NCBI RefSeq assembly: GCF_050948175.1
Contig: NC_135204.1
Coordinates: 797,473-861,472 of the forward strand
Source: Xylocopa sonorina
Taxonomy: Eukaryota; Arthropoda; Insecta; Hymenoptera; Apidae
Length of the DNA stretch: 64,000 nt
Direction: 5' to 3'
Below the pieces are notes generated by a model, which was given only the letters and a program-made list of their open reading frames with translations, had not been told where the DNA came from and made no database searches. Below, one piece after another: positions 49,381 through 60,083 of this stretch. Every line of letters begins with the position of its first letter. Position 1 is the first letter of the stretch. Made by a program: the position numbers and the translations under genes.

Positions 49381-50860
49381 CGGGATCAGTGATATTGATT
49401 CGCTCAATCTAAATTATTATTTTCTTTTTAAATTTCTCGATTTTTTTAGTTTCTCTCACGATATCGTCTATTTCGTTGCACCTTACCCTTACAGTATGGT
49501 ATATAATCTGTTGTTTGATATTTCTAGGATTTCCTCATAATAAATGCAATGCTTCCACATATTTTCTTTCTCTTTCTCTTTAGTTACATTGCTGTTATTT
49601 TATGCTTTTCATCCTCCACATTCCCTCTCTACACCATCTCGGAACAGGTGTTATACGATTACTGCAGGATGACGCCCCTGTCTCGTTACACCGAGATCGA
49701 GTGTTTTTTCTTATATCCGTTTATTTATATATGTTATATATTGGAGAATATTTCCTTTTATCCTTTGTATTTTTCGAATGCAATTATATTGACAGAAGTA
49801 CGAGCTAGTTCTGCACGCCTATTTGAAACAACATTAAATCACCTTGTTAAACAATAATATATTAAATGTGACTTGGACTTTTAAATTTGAATTTATAAAC
49901 ATCTAACAGGTAAATATGTTTTTCTTACTATTCATATCATTATACATTCAGTGATTTATTGTGTGCTGTGATTTGATATATTAACTGCTTGATTATATTT
50001 TGCAATGAACTTTGCGTACCAAACATTGTTTTTACTCCTGATGGGAGTGGATAGTTCTTCGTTTTATATTCTTATATCTTATTATATACATACATAATAT
50101 ATACATACAAATTCGCGATTAAGTAGCTATGTGTTCAAATTCAATTCCGAATAATGCACTAAAAAGCATCCCAGATAACAAACGGCAAGATGGTAGCGAC
50201 ACCATGCCGACACTATATTGCCACTTCCGAGGAGTGTCAACTGATTCGTAGTCATCTGTGACCGGATTCGTTAACTAAAATGCCAGAACGTGTTACCAGC
50301 ACATTCTAGACAAGCGAATCGCGCAGCACCAGCACCATGGTGACACGCGTATCATCGCTCCATTCATGAATCTCCTCAGAAATGACGCAGGATCACATTT
50401 CGAGCGAGTCGTATATATTTCTTTCAATCCATCATAGACTACTTATTTATATAAAAATATTACTTATAAAATAAAAATTCGTGCTGTTGCGTCCCTAACT
50501 TCGCCTTGTGTAATTTTTGAAATAACATGCTCTCATCGTATTTAATGTAACCCTCAATTGCACGAATTTGTAACAATAAATTGAAGAAAATATATATAAA
50601 ATAAGTGTATATATTTTTATGACAAAGTAATAATCGACTTTATGGAAAAAATCGCCCTATCGAGCTAGTTTATAGAAAATAATAAAATCGAGTTCTAATA
50701 TCTTTGTTTTGTGCCGGTGTATCTATTTTGGAATCAAAATAAATAAATTGCGCAGTTTAGTCATTTTTCATATTTGCTTATAATTTTTATGGAAACAGCT
50801 TCCCCATTAGTAAATGTCAGCCTACGCTACGAAATATAAAAATCTTTTACTATTTACTAC
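49381..50860. other. AT-rich non-satellite DNA without recognisable gene
   Basis: Mostly A/T-rich sequence with poly-T and poly-A runs and TATATA stretches (for example about 50080-50110 and 50590-50615). A less AT-rich island sits at about 50170-50350. An open frame of about 100 codons near 49549-49857 is rich in Phe, Ile, Leu and Tyr, as expected from AT-rich DNA, and shows no family motif. I see no satellite here. Confidence 0.6.
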
Positions 50861-51059
50861 CCTTTACATGTTAAATGAATGATTAGTTCTGCAAGACAAG
50901 AAGCCTGAATTAGTGAGATATCTAGGAACATAAGTAATTTGTAAGTAACACATCTTTTCTCTTTGAAATATGTGCCTTTGCATAGAATAGAACGTATAGA
51001 TATAATTGCCTGCTTTGTACCCATTTCGGTCCAATTCTATTATAGCCTTTGAGCAGAAG

Positions 51060-51489
51060 TAATATTGATTATACTTGATTTTTGCAATAGTTCTTTGATT
51101 AACAGATTTTATTAACCTAGAATCATCATTTGACGGATGTATCAATCTACTTTGTAGCTCCATCAGTTTCTTTTTCTGCTCGCTACTTTCCATTTTCAGT
51201 TCCGTATACTTATCCTTTATCACCATCATATATGTTGCGTAAAATTACAATAACTTTTTGTCCTCAAATTTTGCGGATATTTCGATTAAATTTCCTTTGA
51301 TTAAATGAACGGAAATTAAAAGACAGTGGCACGTACCATTTCTTGGAAACGTTGTATCGTAATTTGAATCTGACTGTTTTGAAAGGCACGCACTTTACTT
51401 AACGTTTGCAATGATTCGGTTAGCGAAGTAAAGAAATATTCTACTTTCGAAATTGTTGGCTCTAGTAATTCTAAAGCAAATATATTCAT
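51060..51489 (-). CDS. Possible two-exon host gene fragment with a coiled-coil-like protein
   Basis: On the minus strand an ATG at 51487-51489, with a stop in frame just upstream, opens 51 codons (MNIFALELLEPTISKVEYFF and onward) that end exactly at ATG|GTACGT, a good splice donor (51336). A second open stretch (51214 to about 51060) could join in phase 0 through an AAAG acceptor; its peptide (DKYTELKMESSEQKKKLMEL, then QSRLIHPSND) is hydrophilic and coiled-coil-like. The intron would be 122 bp, a normal insect size. Against it: the acceptor lacks a pyrimidine tract, the end of exon 2 is unclear, and I recognise no family. It may be a gene fragment or chance. Confidence 0.3.
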
Positions 51490-51609
51490 CTATCGACATC
51501 GTGAACATTGTTTTTTGGCAAAATTCCAGAAAAACAAATATACTATAAGTAAAATAATAAACATCATAATATTAAATTTAACTCTGTTCATCGTTGCCTT
51601 GTTGGACAC

Positions 51610-52040
51610 ATCCATAACAATATACAGGGTGGGGCAGTAATAATTAGCACCTCAGATGTCCACGAAACTATAAGTTTCATAGAAGTTTTTGCTAATATAA
51701 AATTGCATAGTACAAAGGGCCCATCCGTTGATGAAAATAGTTTTTTTGTAAGTGGAGTTATGTTGGACATATGAAGGTTACCTTCATTTTTTAAAATGAA
51801 TTGGTATGTCCATTCTTCCGTAATACGATAGAGCATTTTAAAGCAAGTTTAACGATCTGTAACATGAAGGCATTGAAGGTTACAAAAAGTAAAGAAAGGC
51901 GATAGTACTCACGGTTTTGATAGTAAATGAAACATACGTATTGTAAACAGTGGTGGAAGGCGTAATACTTACCGTTTACTTCACTGTGAATAAACACTTT
52001 TCGAAGGGCATTTCAATAGTTTGCAGCATAAGTTAAACAT
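51610..52040. other. Possible transposon relic starting ACAGGGTGGGGCAG
   Basis: The string ACAGGGTGGGGCAGTAATAA near 51621 resembles the ACAGGGTG start found at the ends of many insect DNA transposons and short elements. I see no matching inverted end nearby and no transposase, so the right boundary is arbitrary. Open frames on the minus strand here do not match a family I know. Confidence 0.25.
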
Positions 52041-53073
52041 GATAAGATTAGTATTGAAAAATCGGTTCGAATACGTTTGGTTAGGCTGTTCTTTGTGACG
52101 TTCATTTTATAAGTACTGAGCTGCGGATTCCTGAGGACAGCTCACAAAATTGTTGAACTATGGAAGATTATCATTGTGAATTTGAATCAAAAGGTAATTA
52201 AATTCCATTAGATTGTAAACAGCTCTCAATGTTTCATTTTAAATAGTAAGATTAAATACTCTTTACAAAACTACAAGAATGGATACACACCTTTCTGTTA
52301 TTGTTATTTCATAAAGAATTATTATTGCAATTATATAGTTCATTACGATAAAAAATACTTCTCAGAAAATTCTAAATATTAAATTAAAGAATCAAGTAAA
52401 ACATTTTGAATAATTACGAATATGAAAAATACTTGAACATTCCAATAGAAAGATGTCTAAATAGGAGTTAGAAAAGTCAAACATTCAATTTCAATTCCAG
52501 AATTCATCTATAAGAGGTAAAATGTTTTGAAAGCTTTAATTACAGTCTTTAATGCAAGCAGTTGGGCAGTATTTCAATTTTTAAGAAAATTGATGAAAGT
52601 CAACCATTTTGAAGTGGTCAGAATCTTTGTCGTTTGAGCAATAAGTGAATAACAAATAACTGCATAAATTCGAGGCTTAAAAACTTATGGATTATATCCT
52701 ATGCAGACTCGTTTAAGAGCGAGTTACTAAATAATAATCCACACTAAGTAATCATTTTAAAACTTAAACGATTACATCTCGCGAACTTTCAAAGATATCA
52801 GAAGCGTGAAAAGTATGTGGTTTATCAAAAACTCTTCTAAAAGAACGGACGAAGCCAATAGAAATCTTTGTTGAAGTAAGCAAGTTCTAAAGTTCTAAGC
52901 AACGCGATGGCCCTTATCTGCCTATGTTTCATAGCAAGCAAGTTCTGAATTTCTATGAAATCCGATGGAATTCCTCACTACTAACGTTTCAAAGTAAGTT
53001 CTCGAATTCTCAGTTCTACGTTTAAAACTATGTGTGTTCTATATATCTATGTAAAGTGATGCTTCCTATTAGT
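52041..53073. other. AT-rich non-satellite DNA
   Basis: No gene can be supported. A very short candidate first exon on the plus strand (ATG at 52160, then AAAAG|GTAATT at 52193) is noted separately. From about 52880 short strings such as AAGCAAGTTCTAA, CGCGATGG and TATGTTTCATAG look like very old satellite remains, but they cannot be aligned over a full monomer. Confidence 0.5.
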
Positions 53074-53825
53074 TGTGACGGAAACCTATATATATAGTAA
53101 GTCAGGGAAGCTCGAAGGGGTTAATTATCTAAATGCTTTAAGGTGTAAAACGTACTTTAATATAAAGCGATCTATCGTTCCAAGGTATCCGCTCACGTAC
53201 AACTTTTCTTGGGCGCCAGCTGCTCAGAAAGTAGCAAAGCGATAGACTACACGACCCCGGGAAACCTGGGGCGGAACAATCCCTTGAAACTTCGAAATGC
53301 TCCTCCTCTCGACTACGCCTAGCCAAGTACACACACTCAGGTCGCGAGATACTGAAGTCACGGCATGTTTATTTATGGTCTCGACGTGGGTTTAACTAAC
53401 AAGGGCTGCGGGAAACTACGCAACACGCCGCGAATTACCGGGTATCATAACTCGCTTCACGATATAAGATACAATATACAATATGCGACACAAGAAATGG
53501 GACGCTTTAGCGAATAAGTTCTCACGTTCTCTTCTTCAGGTTCCTTGAATTCGCTGGTGGTCCTCGGGTCTCCTGAATCCTCCTCGAGGCTCCTTGGTGG
53601 AGTGGGCTGTAGGCTTCGGTATTGTTCGGGTCCATCGATCAGTGGACTTCGGCGATTTCCTCTTCTCGCCCCCTTGGGTGTCCCTGACGGGATCCTCCTG
53701 ATCATTTAAATTGCGTAGCGCCTCGCGCGCCACGTTCCCATGGCCCACCTGCAGGGCCACTGGACTTTTGACTTCTCTTTAGGGGGTTAAGGATGGTTGA
53801 GGACCTTCTCACATCCCAGAGCATT
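53074..53825 (-). mobile_element. Old, diverged LTR D of the same family, truncated
   Basis: Begins with TGTGACGGAAACC, like the end of LTR A. It then follows the order of LTR A and B with many differences: GGGCGCCAGCTGCTC (53211), a GATATAAGATACAATA stretch (53460), GGGACGCTTTAGCG (53499), CGGTATTGTTCGGG (53617), CCACCTGCAGGGCCAC (53744), CCTTCTCACATCCC (53803). The (CT)n run and the 11-bp minisatellite of the other copies are essentially absent. The U3 end is missing after about 53825. It marks an older wave of the family outside the satellite proper. Confidence 0.75.
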
Positions 53826-56762
53826 ATAAAGCACAGAAGCACATAAGCATTATGCGATGCATAGAGCTTTACAACCTTCTAACTTACTTTGAACTGTTTA
53901 TATGAAATGCGATATTGCGGTACATGAAGCATGACAAATTAAATGCTTCGGCACCTAGACATCTAGAAACGCTGTCCCCGGACAAGAAAGTGTAGGGTTC
54001 ACACTCAATTCATGTGCAGAAGCAGATAAACATAACGCGATGCCATGAATATTACATCTTATCATGAAATATAGAAGCAAGATGCGCAGCCGCGTTTTAC
54101 GAAGCATTAGATCTCTATTGCTTCTAAACCTTCAGATATAGAAACGATATTCCGTAGCAAGGAAGTGATGCATTTACATTCTTTTGAAGTGTAGACGAGG
54201 TATTCATTACACTTCGCAATGAATATTATATCTCATCATGAAACATAGAAAAGAGCTGCGACATCGCGTTTTAAGAAGCATTACAACTCTATTGCTTCGA
54301 TACGTAGACATCTGGAAACGCTATTTCCTAGCCAAGAAGTGTGGCATTTACACCCTTTTGAAGTTTAGACGAGGTACACATAACACTTAGCAATGAATAT
54401 TATATCTTACCGTGAAAAATAGGAATGAGATGCGATATCGCGTTTTAAGAAGCATTAGAACTCTATTGCGTCAATACGTAGACATCTGGAAACGCTGTTT
54501 CCTGGCAAGGAAGAGTCGCATTTACATTCATTTGAAGTGTAGACGAGGTATACATAACACTTCGCAATGAGTATTATATCTTATAATGAAACATAGAAAT
54601 GAGATGCTATATCGCGTTTAAGGAAGCATTAGAACCCTATTGCTTCGATACGTCGACATCTGAAAACGCTATTTCCTAGCAAGGAAGTGTGGCATTTACT
54701 TTCTTTTGAAGTGTAGATAAGGTATACATAAAACTTTGCAATGAATATTATATCTTGTCATGAAACATTGAACTGAGATGCGATATCGCGTTTTAAGAAG
54801 CATTACAATTCTAATGCTTCGATGCGTAGACATCTGGAAGCGCTATTACTTAGTAAGGAAGTGTATTGTTTACATACTTTTGAAGTGTAGACGAGGTAAA
54901 CATAATACTTCGCAATGAATATTACATCACGTCATGAAACATAGAACTGAGATGCGATATCGCGTTGTAAGACGCATTAGAACTCTATTGCTTCGATACG
55001 TAGACTTCTGGAAACGCATTTCCTTGCAAGCATGCGTCGCATTTACATTCTTTTGAAATGTTAAAAGTTAGAACTCTATTGCTACGATACCTAGACATCT
55101 GGAAGCGCATTTCCTAAGAAGGATGTGTGGCATTTACGCTCTTTTGAAGTGTGGACGAGGAATACACAATACTTCGTAATCAATATTATATCTTACCATG
55201 AAGCATAAAAATGAGATGCGATATCGCGTTTTGAGGACCATTAGAACTCTATTGCTTCGATAGGTAGACATCTCGAAACGCATTTCCTAGAATGGAAGTG
55301 TGGCATTTACATTCCTTTGAAGTGTTGACGAGGTATACATAGCACTTCGAAATGAAAATTATATCTTATCATGAAGCATAGAAATGAGATGCGATACCGC
55401 GTTTGAAAAAGCACTAGAACTCTATTGCTTCGAAACGTAAACATCTGGAAACGCTAGTTCTTAGTAAGGAAGTGTAGCATTTACATTCTTTTGTAGTGTG
55501 GACGACGTATTCATTACACTTCCTAATGAATAATATATCATATCATGAAACATAGAAATGAGATGCGATATTGCTATTCAAGAAGCATCAGAACTCTATT
55601 TCTTCGATCCGTAGACATCTGGAAACGCTATTTTCTAGCAAGCAAGTGTGATTTTTACATCGTTTTGAAGTGTAGACGAGATATACATAACAACTCGCAA
55701 TGACTATTATATCTGATCTTGAAACATAGAAATGAGATGCGATATCGCGTTTTAAGTAGCATACGAATTTATTGCTTCGATACGTAGACATCTGGAAACA
55801 CATTTCCTAGGAAGGATGTGTGGCATTTACGCTCTTTTGAAGTGTGGACGAGAAATACACGATACTTCGCTATCAATATTATATCTTACCATGAAGCATA
55901 AAAATGAGATGCGATATCGCGTTTTGAGGAGCATTAGAACTCTATTGCTTCGATACGTAGACATCTGGAAACGCCATTTCCTAGGACGGAAGTATTGCAT
56001 TTACATTCTTTTGTAGGTTAGACTAGGTATACATATCACATCGCAATGAATGTTATATCTTATCATAAGACATAGTGCTGAGATGCGATATCGCGTTTTT
56101 AGAAGCATTAGAACCCTATTGCTTCGATACGCAGACATCTCGAAACGCATTTCCTAGCAAGGAAGTGTGGCGTTTACATCCTTTTGTTGTAGACGTGGTA
56201 AACATAACACTTCGCAATGAATACTATGTCGTATCATGAAACATACAATTGAGATGCAATATCGCGTATTAAGAATCATTAGAACTCTATTGCTTCGAAT
56301 GGTAGACATCTGCAAACGCATTTCCTAGCAAGGAAGTGTTGCATTTACATTATGTTGAAGTGTAGACGAGGTATACATAACACTTCGCAATGAACATTAT
56401 ATCTTACGATGAAAGATAGAACTGCGATGCGATATCGCGTTTTAAGGAGCATTAGAACTATATTGCTCCGATACGTAGACACCTCGAACGGCATTTCCTA
56501 GCAAGGAAGGGTGGCAATTACGTTCTTTTGAAGTGTAGGCGAGGTGCGCATAACACTTCGCAATGAATATTATATCTTGTCATGAAACATGGAAATTAGA
56601 TGGTATATCGCGTTTGAAGAAGGATTAGAACTCTATTGCTTAGATACGTAGACATCTGGAAACTCTATTTCCTAACAAGGAAGTGTGGCGTTTACATTCT
56701 TTTGAAGTGTAGAAGAGGTATACATAGCACTTCGCAATGAATATTATATCTTATCATGAAAC
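53826..56762 (+). repeat. 174-bp satellite, forward block, mainly subfamily B
   Basis: The first 350 bp are decayed subfamily C (CTAGAAACGC, AACGCGATGCCATGAATATTACATC). From about 54180 the monomers are subfamily B: CATCTGGAAACGC, GAAGTGTGGCATTTAC, GAAGTGTAGACGAGG and ACACTTCGCAATGAATATTA. One monomer is shortened at about 55055-55075 (GAAATGTTAAAAGTTAG). A four-monomer offset copy links 55070-55240 with 55763-55935 (marker GGATGTGTGGCATTTACGC). The block is interrupted at 56762 by LTR B and resumes at 58126 in the same phase. Confidence 0.93.
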
Positions 56763-58125
56763 TGTGACGTGGTGGCGTCACAAGGCTCGCTCACCCCTCC
56801 ACTGCTTCGGTTAGACTAGCTCACAGATCACCACTCATGCGAGAAAGGTGAAATACGCGATCATAGAACCTTTCCCCCCTTCCCCTCCCCGTTCTTCTCT
56901 CGCTCTCCGTTCTACGAATAAGACTGGCGAGCTAAAGAAGAAGCAACCCAGAAGACGCCCCTTCGGCGAGTACGAAGACCGCAGGTTTGCGGACGGGCTA
57001 TGCGCCGAGGTAGAGTGACGGGCTCGACGGTGGAGGAGTCGGGAAGTGAACCAGAAGAGACCCTGTAGCCCGAAGGATAAGATCCAGAGCCCTGCACCGA
57101 TAAGACCGCTGCCATAGTCCATGGAGACGGACGAGAAGGACCTCGGGTGTGAGAAGGACCTCCACCCCTCCCCTGAGCCCATGGAGAGGGAAACTCAAGA
57201 TGAGCAGCGGAGCTGCAGGTGAGCCGAGGAAGCGCGGCGCGCGACACGCGCCGCAGTTCAAATAATCCAGAGGACCCTCGCTGGACACACCAGAGGGGGC
57301 GATCAGGGAAGATCGCCCAAAATCCACCGATCGATCTCCCGAACAATCCCCACGCGTATAGCCCTACCCCACCAAGGAACCCTAGGAGGGATCTAAGGGG
57401 ATCCAAAGACCCCCAGCAAACCTATATAAGAGCTAGCCAGCAAGAAGACATCCTCTTCTTCGCCTCTACTTCTTAGCGACTACTTAGCGACTACTCAGCG
57501 AGCAACCGAGAAAGCGATCATACGGAGCGATTCGGAAGAGAGAGAGAGAGAGAGAGAGATATAGACGGACTGAACGAGATCCAGACTTGCTGGAAGCGAG
57601 AACGTGAGTCCTTATACGCTAAAGCGTCCCATTTTGTTCCCTGCCGCATTTGTGATATTGCGTATTGTAATTTTGTATTGTATAACGGGTGGTGATCCCC
57701 GGTCATTCGCGGCGTGTCGTATACCCTTTTATAATCCCGCGTCAAGGCAATCTAGAAAGAAGCCGTGAGTTCAGTATCCCGCGACCCTATATTGCGCACT
57801 CGGCTAGAAGTAGTCGAGCGAGGGAGTATTTCGAGATTTCGAGGAGTATCTTGCACCGGGTTTCCCCGGGTTGCGTGGTCCAATAGTTTTCGCTACTCCT
57901 TGAGTAGCTGGCGCCCAAAAAGTCCCCGCCTCGCAGTTACGAAATACTCACTGGATAGAAAATCCTCTATTTTGTATTTGGCGTTGGCGAATTCATCGAC
58001 GATCATACCACGTGGATATTTTGTACCCCGATATTCTGTACCCCGGATTAAACATCAGTATACCCCTTTATTATTGTTTCGATCTCCCCCCTTTCTTGCG
58101 GACTGTAACGGGAAAACCCGTCACA
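56763..58125 (+). mobile_element. Solo LTR B, probably Ty3/gypsy-type, with 4-bp target duplication
   Basis: A 1,363-bp insertion that cuts one satellite monomer exactly between GAAAC and ATAG, with AAAC duplicated (56759-56762 and 58126-58129). It starts TGTGACG and ends CGTCACA. It is the reverse complement of LTR A in order and sequence. A TATATAAG box at 57423-57430 defines the strand and a U3 of about 660 bp. Downstream are about three copies of the 11-bp minisatellite (57468-57500) and a (GA)n run (57535-57559). Both ends are themselves short hairpins. No internal retrotransposon region follows, so the copy is most simply the product of LTR-LTR recombination. Long open frames across it, on either strand, are incidental. 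Confidence 0.88.
57423..57430 (+). promoter_or_regulatory. TATA box of LTR B
   Basis: TATATAAG in the middle of the LTR, at the position expected for the U3/R boundary region. The same box is seen on the minus strand in LTR A (about 40860-40868) and LTR C (about 59382-59390). Transcription would begin about 25-30 bp downstream, just before the 11-bp minisatellite. Confidence 0.6.
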
Positions 58126-59098
58126 AAACATAGAAATGAGTTGCGATATTGCGTTTCAAGAATCATTAGAACTCTACAGCTTCGATACGCAGACATCTGG
58201 AAACGAATTTCCTAGCAAGAAAGTGCGGCATTTACATTCTTTTGAAGTATAGGCGAGGTATACGTAACACTTCGCAATGAATATTATATCTTAACGTAAA
58301 ACATAGAAATGAGATGCGATATCGCGTTTCAAGAAGCATTAGAACTCTATTGCTTCTATACGTTGACATCTGGAAACGCTATTTCCTAGCAACGAAGTGT
58401 GGTATTTAAATTATTTTGAAGTGTAGACGAGGTATACATAACACTTCGCAATGTATATAATATCTAATCATGAAACATGGAAATGAGATGCGATATCGCG
58501 TTTTTAGAAGCATTGGAACTCTATTGCTTCGATACGTAGACATCTGGGAACGCATTTCTTAGTAAGGAAGTGTGGCATTTATATTCTTTTGAAGTGTAGA
58601 CGATGTATACCTAACACTTCGCAAAGAATATTATGTCTCATCATGAAACATAGAAATGAGATGCGATATCGCGTTTTAAGAAGCATTGGAGCCTTACTGA
58701 TTCGATACGTACGGATCTAGAAACACTATTCCGTAGCATGGAAGTGTGGCATTTACATTCTTTTGAGGTGTAGACGAAATATACATAACACATCGGAACG
58801 AATACTATATCTTATCATGAAACATATAATTATGAAGCGATATCGCGTTTTAAGAAACATTAGAACTCTATTGCTTCGAAACGAAGACATCTGGTATCGC
58901 CATTTCCTAGTGAGGAAGTGTGGCAGTTACATTCTTTTGATGTGTGGACGAGGTATACATAACACTTCGCAATGACTATTATATCTTATCATGAAGCATA
59001 GGAATGAGATGCATTATCGCGTTTTAAGAAGCATTGGAGTCCTACTGATTCGATACGTAGGGATCTAGAAACACTATTCCGTAGCAATGTAGTTGTTT
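58126..59098 (+). repeat. 174-bp satellite, forward block right of LTR B
   Basis: Five and a half forward monomers, subfamily B grading to C. The last full one (GAGTCCTACTGATTCGATAC, GGGATCTAGAAACACTATTC) closely matches 39700-39790. The array again stops at GTAGCAATGTAGTTG and turns into reverse satellite at about 59098, the same break as at 39790. Confidence 0.92.
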
Positions 59099-59133
59099 GT
59101 CATGATAGGATTTAAATCAAAGCAACTCGTAAC
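59099..59133 (-). repeat. Reverse satellite stub next to LTR C
   Basis: About 35 bp matching 39791-39826 (TCATGATAGG, AAATCAAAGCAAC), fused directly to the inside of LTR C. It is what remains of the reverse flank after a deletion of about 756 bp relative to the copy at 39791-40582. Confidence 0.8.
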
Positions 59134-60083
59134 GCGATATCAGAAATGCGGCAGGATAAAATGGGACGCTTTAGCGTATAAGGACTCACGCTCTCGTTTC
59201 CAACAATTCTGGATATCGCTCTGTCCTTCTCTCTCTTTCTCTCTCTCTCTCCTCCAAATCGCTCCGTACAATCGTTTGGTAGGTTGCTCGCTAAGTTTTC
59301 GCTAAGTCTTCGCTAAGTCGTCGCTAAGTAGTTGCTAAGAAGTCGCTAAGAAGTAGAGGCTGTCTTCATGCTGACGAGCTTGTTATATAGGTTTGCTGGG
59401 GGTGTTCGGATCCCCTTAGATCCTCCTTAGGGCTCCTTTGTGGGGTAGGGCTATATGCTTCGGTATTGTTCGGGGCATCGATCGGTGGATTTCGGGGATC
59501 TTCCCTGATCGCCCCCTCTGGTGTGTCTAGAGGGGGTCCTCTGGATTATTTGAACTGCGGCGCGTGTCGCGCGACGCGCTTTCCACGGCTTACCTGCAGT
59601 TCCGCTGCGCATCTTGCATTTTACTCTTCATGGGCTCAGGGGAGGGGTGGAGGTTCTTCTCACACCCGGAGTCCATCCTGTTTGTCTCCATGGGCTATAG
59701 CAACGGTCGTATCGTTGCAGGGCCTTGGATCGTATCCCTCGGACTTCAGAGTCTCTTCTAGCTCACTTCCCTACTCCTCCACCGTCGAGCCCGTCACGCT
59801 ACCTCGGCGCACAGCCCTTCCGCGAAACTGCGGTATTTTAATCCGCCGAAGGAGTGTCTCCTGGGTCGCTCCTTCAATCAGCTCGCGAGCCTAATCTGTA
59901 GAACGGAGAGAGAGAAAAGAACGGGGGGGGGGGAGGTTCTACCACCGCGTATTTCAAGCTCCTCTCAAGTACAGCTAACGCGATTGTCCGTGTCGCGCTT
60001 CTCGCATGGGTGGTGATCTGCGAACTAGTCCAACTGAAGCAGGGGGGGGGGGTGAGCAGGCCTTGTGACGTCACCACGTCACA
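59133..60083 (-). mobile_element. Truncated solo LTR C, a duplicate of LTR A
   Basis: Matches 40581-41559 closely. The U5-side end is deleted; the U3-side end (CGTCACA at 60083) and the right flank CTACATATCGAAGCAATAGTG are the same as for LTR A. Since both the insertion site and the flanking satellite agree, A and C descend from one insertion that was later duplicated. The 11-bp minisatellite has six copies here (59290-59355). G runs lie near 59925 and 60043. Confidence 0.88.
59290..59355 (-). repeat. 11-bp minisatellite in LTR C, six copies
   Basis: Six GCTAAG-type 11-mers, two fewer than in the duplicate LTR A, so the copy number changed after the duplication (or differs by replication slippage). 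Confidence 0.88.

Noticed and set aside
49549..49857. A 102-codon hydrophobic frame that could suggest a membrane protein such as an odorant receptor
   Set aside because: The composition follows from AT-rich DNA; no receptor motif is present, and no splice structure could be made out.
53457..53760. Frames of 74-82 codons near 53.5 kb
   Set aside because: They are part of the old LTR D, which explains the sequence.
56912..57406. A 164-codon open frame on the minus strand
   Set aside because: It runs antisense through solo LTR B, and its relatives in LTRs A and C are broken differently. It is GC-rich LTR sequence without any domain.
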